Positions 23,195-34,109 of a stretch of 64,000 nt of DNA are shown here, one piece after another. Positions within the stretch are counted from its first letter, which is position 1. Each line of letters begins with the position of its first letter. The DNA lies in assembly GCA_963573305.1 (NCBI GenBank), contig OY754332.1, positions 144,949,977 through 145,013,976 of the forward strand. The letters run 5' to 3'. Both the position numbers and the translations under genes were made by a program. This stretch comes from Pyrrhosoma nymphula. Its lineage: Eukaryota; Arthropoda; Insecta; Odonata; Coenagrionidae. Under the pieces are notes generated by a model, which ran no database searches, was not told the DNA's origin, and worked only from the letters and a program-made list of their open reading frames with translations.

Positions 23195-23300
23195 TAAATG
23201 GTGGTCTCCGCATTTGCCCGGCGGGCCCTAGTCCCATGGTTCGATTCCCGCTCCAGATGGATATTTTTCTTTTGGCAATTTCTAGACGTGATCTATAGGT
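23195..23300 (+). mobile_element. tRNA-like SINE
   Basis: AAATGGTGGTCTCCGCATTTG resembles an A-box region and ATGGTTCGATTCCCGC (B box at 23238-23249) follows at tRNA-like distance, then a T-rich body. A second B-box-like GCGATTCGAATCC occurs at 23508 without a clear head. Confidence 0.45.
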
Positions 23301-24822
23301 ATGTATGAACGAGGATGAAGTAATATCCTCCATATCACCCTGAAACTCACGCAATATGAATTTGTCAAGTAATATCAGCTTGCGTGTAACCTAATGCACT
23401 TACAACCTCCCAACCTGGTACTTAACATCAGCTGTGTCACAATCACTGTTTCCAAGTATCAAATAATAAAAAAAGAGCTCGGATTTTCAACGTATTTCGT
23501 TTAGTCCGCGATTCGAATCCTTCTGTGGAGGGTTCAAATTGTCGGGGCGTACTTGAGTTGTAGCCTGATATAGCGAAATCGTATTGCAAATGCTTGAAGA
23601 ATCCTTATTTTTAAAAACATGAAAAATAAAAGCTCATAATAAACCAAATCTACGTAGTTTTCTGATACCCTCGTTTTTGTGCGAAACGACTTTCGTTGAC
23701 CACCACTTGCTACGGGGAAGAAACTATAACGCAAGAAATATTTTCTCCTCTAATCAGTGGACAGCCGTAAATAATTTCAAACGCCAAATGCGCTATAAGA
23801 TATGTCAGGCAGACGAGGCCTTGACTTGATCCTCGTTCACAAAATTCAACAGAAATTCCAGTTAAGATAGGGAAAGAGACGTTCTTTTGGGTTAAAGAAC
23901 ATATTTCACGAAATACATAAAAATTTCATTTGGAAAGAACGATTTTTTTCCCTCCCGCAGTGAGGAGATGGACCTCCAAGTCGTTAAAAGCGTGGTCAGT
24001 TTTGGAAGTGCCGATGACACGAGACGTGACTCAAGCAGTCTCCAGTTTCCCCGCAAGGGGTCCACACCCATTCGAGCACCGTGCATTTACTTCAAGCCGT
24101 GAAGTGAGCCAGTGAACATAATCCTCACTCGTAGTCAGTACAATGCGGACCGGATAACCCGTTGAAACATCGTTGTTCAACTCTGTGATTGTTCCTGTCC
24201 CAGGCTCAGCTTTACGAGCGCGCTTCAAATATTTGGTTGAATTCCCGGGGCGGCTTGTGCTCCTGCAGCAGGGCGAGCGGAAGCCTGGCGAGAATAAACG
24301 CAGCATGGACAAAGGTATGCAAATGATTATCCACGCAAGACAAGACACGCATGACAAGTTCTTGTCTAATCATATTTTAGAACTTTTTTACCCAATGCTG
24401 CAAAATATTTATCTAGCACGGTTTTATTGCTTGAGTCATGCGACTTTGCAACTGTCACTGAAATGTCAAAGGCATGGAAATATACACTTGCGCAGCTAAT
24501 ATCACGATAATGCATGCATGAGACATAATGTATAAATAAATATATAAATATGCTAATTGACTGAGGGGGTTTAAAATGGTAACGTTTTACATCCCTCGAT
24601 GAAGAATCATGTTTTTCATCATTAAAATCAGTATTGGCTTCTGTACTAATATTGATATCAGGTAAAATTATTTATTATTTTAAAGTTTATAAATCAATTG
24701 AGTGCGAAGGTTTTAATTTATTGGAGGTATTGGAAGCTCGAACTGAAAGCCCAGGCAATCAAACTCCAAGATGTGATAAAAAAAACAATGTGATCAAACT
24801 CCAAGACTGTTTAGAATCAGAG
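23301..24822. other. No gene recognised; one exon-like segment
   Basis: At 24270-24315 a possible exon lies between a CTCCTGCAG acceptor and an AAAG|GTATGC donor, reading QGERKPGENKRSMDK. There is no support beyond the splice signals and an open frame. The remainder is AT-rich. Confidence 0.25.
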
Positions 24823-25348
24823 TAGGGATTGGAAAAAAAAGTCGACTTTCGACTTCGACTTATCGTTTTGTATTGGAAGTAGACACGAACAAGACGGAAG
24901 TCTTGAAGACTTCAAGACTTCAAGACGGAAGTTTTGAAGTTCTACGAAGTCAATGAACTACAATGCTGTTGATCTTGACGAGTCTTCTTTGAAATTATTC
25001 CACCCTAAAACTGGGATAATCGTGTAACTCCTGTGAAATAGCCCTTCTAGAAGTTTGAAAATGGCAACACTTTCCCTCGTCCTGACTTTTATGCTAATAG
25101 AAAATAATATATTTGTTTGAATAATAGAGAAAATAATATGTTTTTAGGTGCTTTATGTCCTACAACAAATGCGCTTTGTGAAAAGTGGTCAATGAAATAT
25201 TCGGAATTATTTGAATTCATATTATACATAATATACTTTATTCGACTTTTAATCGACTTTGAAAATTATAAGTCGACCTCAAAATAATCCACTTTCGGAG
25301 TAAAAAGTCGACGTTCGACTATAGTCGACTTCTACTTTCCAATCTCTG
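24823..25348. mobile_element. Non-autonomous hAT-like MITE with AGTCGACTT subterminal repeats
   Basis: The left end TAGGGATTGGAAA and right end CAGAGATTGGAAA (minus strand) form a terminal inverted repeat of about 13 bp with two mismatches. Repeated GTCGACTT/TCGACTT words in both orientations lie just inside each end (24840-24865 and 25235-25335). Flanking 8-mers AATCAGAG and GACCAGAA match at only five positions, so the target duplication is weak. Inside, 24893-24946 has alternating AAGACTTC/GAAGTCTT words that can fold on themselves. Confidence 0.65.
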
Positions 25349-26817
25349 GACCAGAAAACCCACCAGTATCATTCTCAGAAGCAATGTGTTAGCATTTCCC
25401 TTTCGAGTAAATACTTGTAAACCCTGGTATTTAAGCTTTTTAAAACAGGAGAACCTCCGACTGGAAGTCGTGACAATTGGCGCAGTTGGCAGTTAGAAAT
25501 GCAGCAGGCCCGTTGAAACATTCAGTATTCCGGATATGGAAGCAAATGACGTGAACGAAAAAGCCAAGACACAGAGCTTTGGTTTCCATAATTTATTCTA
25601 AAACATTGTTTTAATTTTAATTTTGCCTGTTCCCTAATCAGCAGATCAATCGCATCGTGGCACTAAAAGTATTTTTAAGTGTCGTCAAGTTAATACGCGT
25701 ATTTTGGCCGCCACGATAGCGCTGCTCCCGCATTTGCTACGCATTGCACAGAAGGGTGGAAATGGGATTTTAATTCACAATCGTGATAATTTACAAATAA
25801 ATACATTTGACCAAGCTCGTTCTCCTCTGTGATTATTTGGTGAACCTTTAACTAAAATTAGTGTAATTTTCGTTGGCTGTGTTGTTATTAGTTTCTAAAG
25901 CCGTGACAGAAATTTATCCTGCCTCATTGAGTTTATAACATAGTTTAAAGAGTTGTGAATCGTGTTTGCTGTTGAACTTGTAAAAACATGAACCCATTGA
26001 TTTATAATGACAATGTCATAGACACATTGACGATGTCATATTTCTTCTGGTACGCTGCTTTCACTGCGTTGCCGTAGAAACTGGAATTTTAGGAAAATTG
26101 AGCCTCTTAGATGGTATTCTTTTGAGTCACTGTTCTGGTTAAAGTTTTACATTGGGAAAGGAAAATTTGTCACTATTCATAATAGTCATTTTGAGAAGGT
26201 TGGTGCATTGGTTTTCGATAAAATTGGTAGTGACATTAACATTTTAATTAGCTTTCATGGCATGAAAAAGTTTCAAATTTTAGACCGTCCCGTCGCTGTT
26301 AAATGTTAGTAGTCTCTTCGGTCCCCACAATGAGGAAGAACTGAATATTAGTCCCGGTTCTGGTTACTTCCTTGAATATTACCACGATTAGGAATACGAG
26401 ATGTTTTAGATTACCTGTCTTAAGAGTTGCGCGGTGCAATAAAGTTCTTTTTGCGATACTCAAGGCAAAAATGGACGATTTTCCCTTTTTTGAAGAACTC
26501 CGATTTTTTTGTCTCCATACACGAGACAGTAAATTTTTATCCAAAATATCAACTTACAACTTTTAAGGGAAATTTAAGAAAATATTGGCCAGGGAAATGA
26601 TATGATCAGTTTGATGCCAGGTATTTTTTTGTAATTCAAAGCTCGGCCAATTTATTCAAAGTAGACAATCTTCACCCGTTTTCAATTGAATTCTCATCGA
26701 ATGTATAGGCGAGTCTGAAATGAAGCGAATCCTGTAAAGAAAAGTCAATGAAGATTATCGTTGAACGATTATTTGTTAAACTCGATACTCTCAGGCGTTA
26801 CTTTGTAAAATTCCATT
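25349..26817. other. No gene recognised
   Basis: AT-rich noncoding sequence; small open frames only. Confidence 0.4.
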
Positions 26818-26982
26818 TTGATAGAATCAAAACAAACTTTGTAAATTTTACAATCAATTTTATTCACTACGACCGGTTTCGACGCATAGGCGACATCCTG
26901 AAGATGTCGCCTATGCGTCGAAACCGGTCGTAGTGAATAAAATTGATTGTAAAATTTACAAAGTTTGTTTTGATTCTATCAA
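26818..26982. repeat. 165-bp palindrome with perfect 80-bp arms
   Basis: 26818-26897 and 26903-26982 are exact reverse complements across the 5-base spacer CTGAA. The arms contain CGACCGGTTTCGACGCATAG, part of a Penelope-type hammerhead motif. AACGATTATTTGTTA is directly repeated just outside (26764-26778) and at the right edge (26981-26995), suggesting a duplication at insertion. Confidence 0.95.
26898..26929 (+). ncRNA. Hammerhead-ribozyme-like motif (Penelope type)
   Basis: The self-cleaving hammerhead core has the order CUGANGA, helix II, GAAA, stem III and a UH cleavage site. Here CTGAAGA (26898-26904) is followed by a helix II of TGTCGCCTATGCGTC with one T-T mismatch, then GAAA (26920-26923), CCGG as a self-complementary stem III, and TC. 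Cleavage would be predicted after 26929. Very short palindromic stem III is typical of the dimeric hammerheads known from Penelope-like elements. The other palindrome arm repeats helix II and GAAAC but lacks CUGANGA on its own strand. Activity is not shown. Confidence 0.6.
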
Positions 26983-27154
26983 CGATTATTTGTTAGGTAT
27001 TTTAGATAGATATTAGCATATATATTCCCTGTCTTATTAATGCCATGAAATATTCAAACTATAAATAATGCTGAGTACTTCTCTGAGACAAAAACACTTT
27101 TCTGTCAACGCGCACTTTAATTATCATCATTCCGTATCCCTCTTCATGACTCAA

Positions 27155-27220
27155 CTACTAAATCCCCTCTGCCGCACGCCCTAGCGATGGCTCGAAGTGC
27201 AGTACGTAGACGTATGTGTG
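27155..27220 (+). mobile_element. CR1/L2-like LINE 3' end fragment
   Basis: CCCCTCTGCCGCACGCC, GATGGCTCGAAGTGC and AGTACGTAGACGTATG align in order with the LINE 3' stem-loop and GTAGAT tail at 18012-18066, with about a quarter of positions changed. No coding part remains. Confidence 0.55.
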
Positions 27221-27489
27221 TATGGAATACTGGCTGTATGGGGAGGATTGGAGGAAAGGGGCTGCCTCGAGGACACACGAGGGCGCGGGATAAGACATGG
27301 ACCCTTGCATTGATTCCTGGGTCGATTTCGTTTCTTCATCGTGGTTTTTGCAGTTCTTCAATGTTCAATACTACTACAGCTGCAGAAAGAGCTTTAACCA
27401 CATTCAATGCTATAAAATTGAATCGTGTTATTCGGTGAAAAACTTGCCTCATTTATAACCCTCTAACCAACCTACCAACTCAGATTTTG

Positions 27490-27575
27490 TTGGAAAAATT
27501 TCCGTCAGCTCAGGGAATTGAACTCGTAGCTCCAACACTTTGACATCCAGTCTCTGAGGCACGCTATGGCTTAAG
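27490..27575 (-). mobile_element. tRNA-like SINE head
   Basis: Minus-strand CATAGCGTGCCTCAGAGACTG followed by CGAGTTCAATTCCC, a good B box, at suitable spacing. No complete cloverleaf is apparent. Confidence 0.45.
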
Positions 27576-28485
27576 ACATTGCATCATCGGTGTTGCCATA
27601 TGTGGTGACGCTGGTCTGAATTGTAACGTCGTTGCTCGGAACGGACGCGGAAATCATGTAGAGATTGAGACCCCGCCCTGATGTTTTACACGTCCCCTCT
27701 CCAGCGAACACGTTGCCCCGTATCGGATTACTCAATTAGCTTCGTTTCTTTGTCGCGGAGAACAAGCAATCGTTTGGGCCTCTCGGCAACGCTATTGTTG
27801 TCGCCTTCCCTGTGAGTGAACTTGGGGTATGGATGCGGTATACATAGTATGTGCCGCGAGAAGGAATGGGATTACAGTTTATCGTATTTATATGTTCATA
27901 TTTCATATTTTACTCTGTGTGTGGCCGGAATTTGTGTCTAAAAATTTTACCCACGTTGTTTGTTTAATACACAATTCGCTTTATTAACAGCCTGAGAGGA
28001 ATTGAGTTAATTTTTACCCATTACTCTAAAGGGCATGTACCCAGAATGATAAATTTTGTAGTTTTTCTTCTTCCACTCCCGTTATGATATCCTTCCTCCC
28101 ATTCTTTGGGCATCTATTCTCATGAAAAAAACAAATTACAGTGTCTAATACTATTCCTATTTTTCTCTAATGTACTACCCTAGTATGTATGCTGAAAATT
28201 ATTCAATCATTTTGTTATATTTCCTCAACAATATACCTCACACATTTTTCTAGTCTTTAAAATTCTATTGAGAAATATTGCCGGATACAAGTTATCAGGC
28301 AGGAGTACTAGAAAGAACAACCACTCACTTTCAAAGGACTACACACAATGTAAACCGTACAAAAATGTTTTGCAATGGCAAGGAACGCAAACACCTTCCT
28401 TTTGTATTCTCAAAATATCCAGCCTAGACACCAACTTTGATTTATAGAAATGATGGTTTTCTTATCTGCCAGGTATAATCCATCG
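27576..28485. other. No gene recognised
   Basis: AT-rich noncoding sequence. Confidence 0.4.
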
Positions 28486-28556
28486 ATACATCTACGTCTA
28501 GGTTCTACCCTGTGAGTTGCAGCTAAGACGTGTGGCAGACGGTGTTCGGTTACCTA
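28486..28556 (-). mobile_element. CR1/L2-like LINE 3' end fragment
   Basis: The plus strand reads ACATCTACGTCTAGG, TACCCTGTGAGTTGC and ACGTGTGGCAGACGGTGTT, the reverse of the LINE 3' stem-loop and tail. Coding sequence is absent. Confidence 0.55.
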
Positions 28557-29110
28557 CCAGCCATGAAATGAAATTATGAGTAATGGGATATGACAGGGAT
28601 GATTGGTGAGGTTTGTATTCGTAGAATATGTACTTCGATCGCTTTCTGTGGTCGTGAATGAAGTGCGGAAAGAGAGGATCCAATGTAATGAATAGCCTAG
28701 TAATGATCAGAATTTGCAGGAGTAAGTAAACGAGCTAATACAACTTTTAAAAAAATAACGATTTAGTGCTGCTATCTCTTTTAAAAATCAGAGGTCAATT
28801 TTCGAAGCCATGTGGTCCAATTTAAGCTGTATCCCATATTGGACCAATTTCAAGGAAATTATAATACTTTTGATAATTATTTGTGCAATCCTGGTCGTGT
28901 TTAATTGATACGGTTGCTTCAGAATGCCTGCAGTATTTGTTGGTAAAACGTCATGAATGATCATAGGGTTCAATTTTGCGCTTTTCCCTGTATACAACAG
29001 AAAATACAGAGATGATTTCTGACTAGGAAAAGTTATCATGTACATTTTATTGTCTCTTGTCTCTCGACGTCCTGGGGTTGGGTATCATACTCGGCAAGTT
29101 CTATGGCACT
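28557..29110. other. No gene recognised
   Basis: AT-rich noncoding sequence up to the target duplication of the next element. Confidence 0.4.
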
Positions 29111-29598
29111 GTAATTAACAGAGACAGGAAAAAGTCATAAACATCATAGTCACACATTTTTATTATGAAAGAGCCGGCTGCCAAAAAGTCATGAAATGCG
29201 ACTTTGCATGTTAAACGTCATAAAATGGTAGTAATCACTTCAGGCAAGTGCACGCAGTATGTGGAACCTCTCCAGGTACATGTTTCGAAGGGTCCAGTGA
29301 GGAAGAAAATTTTCTGACAGAAACGTAGGGAACTCGGGGAAAAGAAAGAAATGGCATAGGCTAGTGAAAGGGATGAGCACTTAGGAATTGTAAGAAATAA
29401 AGGCGTGGGATACTTAGTTTTGGAGTAATGAAAGATTGAAAATGCACTAAAGGCATTTCTGGGTGTTGAGGAAAGGAAAAGTACAGTTTTGAGAAAACGT
29501 GAAGACGGAAATTGACATTCTTCAGTGGTGAAAATTGGGGAAAAGTGAGGAAATGGGCAGAAGGAAGTTAATGGAAATAGCCATATATTAAAAACTTT

Positions 29599-29905
29599 CC
29601 CCGGGTGGGTTGGTGATTAGAGTATGGTGTAGTTGTAGTGTCGTAAATGCTGTAGCTTATTGTTTTAAAGAAAAAAATCCCCCGTAGTGGGTTGGTGGTT
29701 GGAGGGGGGTGTAGTTGTAGTGTGGTCAACGTTTTAGCGTATTTTTCCAAAGAAAATACTCCCCCTAGTGGATTGGTGATTGGAGAGGGGTGTGGTTGTA
29801 GTGTGGTGAAAGTTGTAGCTTTTTTTAAAAGAAAAAATCCCCCGAGTGGTTTGGTGATTGGAGGGGGAGTAGTTGTAGTATGGTAAAAGTTGTAGTTGTA
29901 ATATG
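29599..29905. repeat. ~80-bp minisatellite, four units
   Basis: Units start at 29599, 29679, 29761 and 29839. Each has CCCC(C)G/T-AGTGG-TTGGTGATTGGAG, then TAGTTGTAGTGTGGT and AAAGAAAAAAT. They differ at roughly 15-25% of positions. The last unit loses regularity after 29900 into TTGTAGTTGTAATATGG. Confidence 0.88.
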
Positions 29906-30009
29906 GTCAATGTTGTAGCTGAAATGGTAGGGGAAGAGGTTGTGTAAAAGTGTCGTAAAGCGGGGGTATAGTTTAAGTTGAAGGCGGGAAATGTCATGGG
30001 TGAGGTGTT

Positions 30010-30056
30010 TAAAGCGAATAGGATTAACTGCTCGACCGCTGCGCCATCTCGGGTAA
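30010..30056 (-). other. tRNA A-box-like sequence
   Basis: Minus-strand GATGGCGCAGCGGTCGAGCAG resembles a D-arm and A box. I do not see a matching B box, so this may be a truncated SINE head. Confidence 0.3.
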
Positions 30057-30344
30057 ATAGGAGGAAAAGTTTAGATTTTCGAACATAGCGTCGAGAAAGA
30101 AATGCACTTCACAGTCAGGTTTCAGTCGGGTTAATGAAGAAAAAGAAAGGTTAATATAAATGCGCATATTTAGCATAGCAAAATATGTGAAGTATGTGGT
30201 TAAAGGTGAGCGGAAAGCAGGTGAATTGGAGGAATTTGCAGACTGGACGCTTCCATACAAATACCCCTCTCCATATCGAGAAATAAAAATTACACTTTGG
30301 TGTATGGTGTACACAATGGTCTACTTAATTGATTTTTTCCTAAC

Positions 30345-30377
30345 GACCCGGGTTTCATGACCTAGTGACATCTTCAG
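30345..30377 (-). ncRNA. Hammerhead-ribozyme-like motif (Penelope type)
   Basis: Minus strand: CTGAAGA (30377-30371), helix II region TGTCACTAGGTCAT, GAAA, then CCCGGG as a perfect self-complementary stem III and TC, with predicted cleavage after the base at 30345. Short AAC/GUU pairing on either side of the core could start helix I. Helix II has mismatches, so cleavage may be weak. The order of the elements is the same as at 26898. Confidence 0.55.
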
Positions 30378-30693
30378 GTTCGTTGATTATTTTTACATCC
30401 GTATATATATACAGATTATCCTGGTGCTTAGTGGTCTATCCTGGTGGTTTGAGGGGAAGCGAGGGGGATACTTTCTTTTGAACCACTTACCCTGTAGTAA
30501 CTATACGGATCATTACATTAGTTTTAATTTTACAGTAAAATAAATGTCACACTTTTAGCCAAAGCTTCACGAAATGACCGAATTTAAAAAAATAGGCGTC
30601 ATGAAACAGGAAAATAAAAGTCATGAAAGTCATAGAATAAAGGTCATGAAATAGACAAATAGAAGTCATAAACGTCCTGTCTCTGGTAATGAA

Positions 30694-32376
30694 TGATTCA
30701 TTGTCATGTTTTTAGTTTTTTTTGTCAGTTTTGCGTCGTGGCCACATCACCTTCTTCCCTGGTCTTCTGCTTTTTTGTACGAAACGTTGTTTTTTAACGT
30801 TTCACGTTTTAGCTATGCATTGGTGACTTTATTTTGCATTTCCCCACTATTCTTCCACATCCAGTTGTCCATCAAGCTGCATTCTTTCCTGATGTCGGGA
30901 GATAGTCTTCGTGGAAGCAGGGGAATACATCTCCGTTTTGCAATCTCTTTCAAAATCCTTCTCTCTCCCATCGGAGAGCGACGCACTTCATCACGTCTTA
31001 CGACGTTTTCACTTCACGCTGCGGAAATGCTTTCTTGGCTCCGAACAATAGCGAGCGAAACTGCGCGTGGAGTCGGCTCCCCATTTGGGAGATCTTCCGG
31101 ACATATTTACACGCTTTCCTCCCGTTTGCTGTGGCTTCCCTAAAAACATCCGAGAAGCGAGCCTCGGGGAATCAAGAGAATCTCCGCTCTCACAATCCTT
31201 CGGTCTCGTCTCGAGCCGCCCATCCCCTCATTTGTCTCCCAACTCATGGAAAACACTCGGGACAAATTGCAGTGGCTCAAATGTTTTACTTCAACGCAAT
31301 TTCAAAAGCATGTATTTTTTGTTCTTACATATCGTCATTATGTGTCTCATGATTTTCGAGTTGATGATTTTGGAACCATTGAACCACGATTCCATGCGAA
31401 AGATATTCATTTCATCGTATTCCGGGGGATTTATTTCGTTTTTTATCCCAGTTTTGCCTCCCTTACTTTCGTCAATCTCAAAAGTTTTGCTATAATATGC
31501 CGTTTAGATATTCTTACAAGCGAAGCAATTTTTGACGGCTGAACTAGGGATACCTCTTACCTTACTTCGAGAGGGAAGGTTAAAAGGAATTTTGAGCACT
31601 TTAAGTGACGCGTAATGCACGAAAAACTGTGAAGGCAACTGGTCACTTCTTAGGAAATTTTTTGTGCAACAACGTGCATAGCATAACTTAAAAGCGAGTC
31701 ACATTAACGGAATCCAGCCGTCTTAACTACAAAACCGGGAGTGATGACGTTGAAAGTTTGCGATAGATTGGGTATTTTTATGGTTTCGAAATCCGAAGCG
31801 TGGAGTAGTCAAATTTAAGACTTTTGGGACGCCGTGATGTAAAAGATGCTAAACGTAACTAATGGTTGCTCACATTTTTTGGTGAAATTGGGTTCTAAAG
31901 GCAGTGATTGGAAGAGAAGTTTTCGTAAATGGAGAATAGGACATTCGGATGGAATGAAAGGAAGTAAGAAGCTTTTTCAATACAATGAATGAGAAAAAAG
32001 TTAAGCGATTGGCACTTTCCGATGGTTATAAATGTTTTTGTACTGTATATTCCAGCGAACGTGTAATCGGTAAAGCACTGATTAAAAAGCACGCCTGAGT
32101 TTTAATGGTAGGGTACATATATTATTAAATATATTCAACATTTATTGCTCTTGAGATGTTTGACATGAAGTTCAAAACCAGGAATTTTGCGCTTGCCGCG
32201 CTTATTTCGCGCTCATTGAATTTAAAAAAAAGTTTATACTTATCTTGCTTGATTCTCTAGAAAGCTTTATTTTTTTCGGTGGTGTTCATTGTGTTTGAGT
32301 TGTTTTATCCACCATAAATTTGCGGCACATATAGATTTAATGAAGTTTCAAATTAATTTACGATCAGCATAATCAG
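30694..32376. other. No gene recognised
   Basis: Overlapping open frames at 30706-31542 (up to 145 codons) have no recognisable domain and sit in moderately GC-rich sequence. They are probably fortuitous. Confidence 0.35.
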
Positions 32377-32553
32377 ATTTGTGCTTCCCTTTTTACCGAA
32401 TTGAAAAATGATCACCATACGCCGGCCCAAGAAGAAGATCAACCAGAAGATAATCCGGCCACCGAGTCATTGCTCAAGGAGTGCATTCATGATGGAGACG
32501 TCCGCCATGTTGGTCGTATATCACGAGTGTTCCCGACGGAATGGGTTCCCTAA
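32377..32553 (+). CDS. Possible terminal exon, acidic peptide, unassigned
   Basis: A CATAATCAG acceptor-like site at 32368-32376 precedes 58 open codons ending at a TAA. The peptide includes SLFTELKNDHHTPAQEEDQP and SLLKECIHDGDVRHVGRISR and is acidic and charged, unlike random AT-rich frames nearby. No family is recognised and there is no start codon, so it would need upstream exons. It could equally be a fragment of a mobile-element gene. Confidence 0.22.
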   Translation: MCASLFTELKNDHHTPAQEEDQPEDNPATESLLKECIHDGDVRHVGRISRVFPTEWVP

Positions 32554-32600
32554 TTTATTCTTTCTAATTTCGTTCCCTAATTTAATTTTATAGATCTTTC

Positions 32601-32624
32601 CCCGAGAGCCCAGATGCTCTCGGG
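32601..32624. terminator. Short perfect hairpin
   Basis: CCCGAGAGC and GCTCTCGGG pair perfectly across a six-base loop, about 50 bases after the stop of the putative exon above. In a eukaryote this would not be a rho-independent terminator. A processing hairpin or chance are both possible. Confidence 0.3.
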
Positions 32625-33871
32625 TTATTTACTCGCCCGCGATAGTCAAGGGGGCAGATCTTGAGGGACACGCAGGGAGGAGGGGGTGTGAGGCGGGCGT
32701 TGCTCGCCGGGACCACCATCACTGCCTCCACTCTCAGCTGAGATAAATATTTACGAGGAAAATTAAAAGCGCTCATGTTATTCCCGCCCTTTGGATATCA
32801 TCACTCTTCCCCATCCACTCGAGTGAGTGCTGGCGTGAATGAGGCGTGCAGTTCGCCCAAACTACACTTCCAACGGCTGTACCCCATGCGGTAGCGTGGC
32901 GGCGGATAGATTACTGGCCTCCCATGCTACGCTCAACTCGATGCGTTTGAGGAGATTTTTCAGACGCTTCTCGATCCCTTTTTGGGCTCCGTGTGGAAAA
33001 CATTTGAAGTGAAGTATTCCGTCCGTCCGACCGACCGACCAACTCCATTGCGCATTTCGCTAATAGGAAGCAAAAGCCTACACCGGGTCTCCCTCCACCT
33101 TCTCCCCGTTCCCAAACAATCCGAGGTTCACCAAAATTACCATCTGAGGAAAATAGCAAAAATTAATGGAAGATGTCGGCAGCCTTCCCTAATAACTACT
33201 GCTATTTCCCCTTTGTTTTCTTTAAGTGAAGAGTGGCACCTTTCAAATTGCCGTGGATTTGATTAAGCTAGTGGAAGTTTAATATTATTTTCATATGATT
33301 TAATTGCGAGAATGCGGTGTTACAGAGAATATTTTCAACGCAGAAAAAAACTAATATGTTCATTGGTCGGCAATTAGGTATTCCAATAGTTCTATTGTTA
33401 TTACAGTTGTAGAGCAAATTTTTGCCATTCAGAAATTTGAAAATATCCTTTTCCCTTTTACTTTTATTGTAATCGCAATCAAGAAAGAGATCGAAGACCT
33501 GTCGGCTAATCTTGTCTCTCTGCGGACTTCTTCTCTAAATGTGATAACGGAACTGACACAGTTTCATTCTTTGGCTCATTGATGGTTCAAGGGCTTTTGT
33601 AAGGGAGTGGAATATTTTAAAATAAAAATTTAGTACCTTTTTCCTAAGTTGTAGTTCTAGACGTTTGATTTTTATGCATATTTTAAAATAAAAGGGAGGC
33701 TTTCTTGCCCTTCTCATACTGAATGATGTGCCTATCGAGAAGCGACGGTTTTCCAGGTTTTCTGTTGGTCCATTTGTGTGGAAATTTTGGAATAATTCCC
33801 ATGAGCATTATAACTGTGCACGGCGTATTTTCCTTCCTTCCGGAAATAAATGGGAAGTTTGAATCCCTCAA
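32625..33871. other. No gene recognised
   Basis: Mixed composition. A tRNA-like word string (GCGGTAGCGTGGCGGC...GGCCTCCCATGC) at 32889-32927 may be an old SINE head. Nothing else is recognised. Confidence 0.35.
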
Positions 33872-33875
33872 TTAA

Positions 33876-34109
33876 CCCCTTTAATGGAGAGCGCGTCTGT
33901 AGACTTAGAAAAACATTTTTTAACTTAAATTCCTAACGTTTGTATGTCCCCTTCCTGCTAAATTATTTATACATTTTTTTTAAGTATTTGTTTAAATAAT
34001 TTAGCAGGACGGGAAATTAAAGCGTAACGAATTTATGTTCAAAATGTTTTTCTTTCAATATTCTTACTTGCAAGTCATTAAGACTACTATGAGTCCCCAT
34101 TAAAGGGGT
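33876..34109. mobile_element. piggyBac-type MITE, 234 bp, TTAA target
   Basis: TTAA lies at both edges (33872-33875 and 34110-34113), and the termini CCCCTTTAATGG / CCATTAAAGGGG are a perfect 12-bp inverted repeat. TTAA targeting with CCC-starting ends is the piggyBac signature. Subterminal AAAAACATTTT / AAAATGTTTTT and a central hairpin (CCTGCTAAATTATTTA at 33954-33969 with TAAATAATTTAGCAGG) make most of the element foldable. There is no coding capacity. Confidence 0.87.

Larger units (their letters stand above)
29119..30685. mobile_element. Large non-autonomous hAT-like element, 1567 bp
   Basis: Termini CAGAGACAGGA (29119) and TCCTGTCTCTG (ends 30685) form an inverted repeat. The 8-mers GTAATTAA (29111-29118) and GTAATGAA (30686-30693) match at seven of eight positions, as expected of a hAT target duplication. 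Many GTCAT(A/G)AA words are clustered inside both ends. There is no transposase. The interior contains an ~80-bp minisatellite, a tRNA-like A-box sequence and a hammerhead-like motif, which may be later insertions or captured sequence. Confidence 0.72.

Noticed and set aside
23508..23521. Another SINE at the B-box-like GCGATTCGAATCC
   Set aside because: No A box at the right distance upstream.
24031..24499. ORFs of 108 codons on both strands
   Set aside because: No recognisable domain; only a small splice-bounded segment inside is exon-like, and that remains weak.
30706..31542. Overlapping ORFs of 98-145 codons
   Set aside because: Three overlapping frames are open, with no domain, no splice context and no repeat homology. 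Probably composition.
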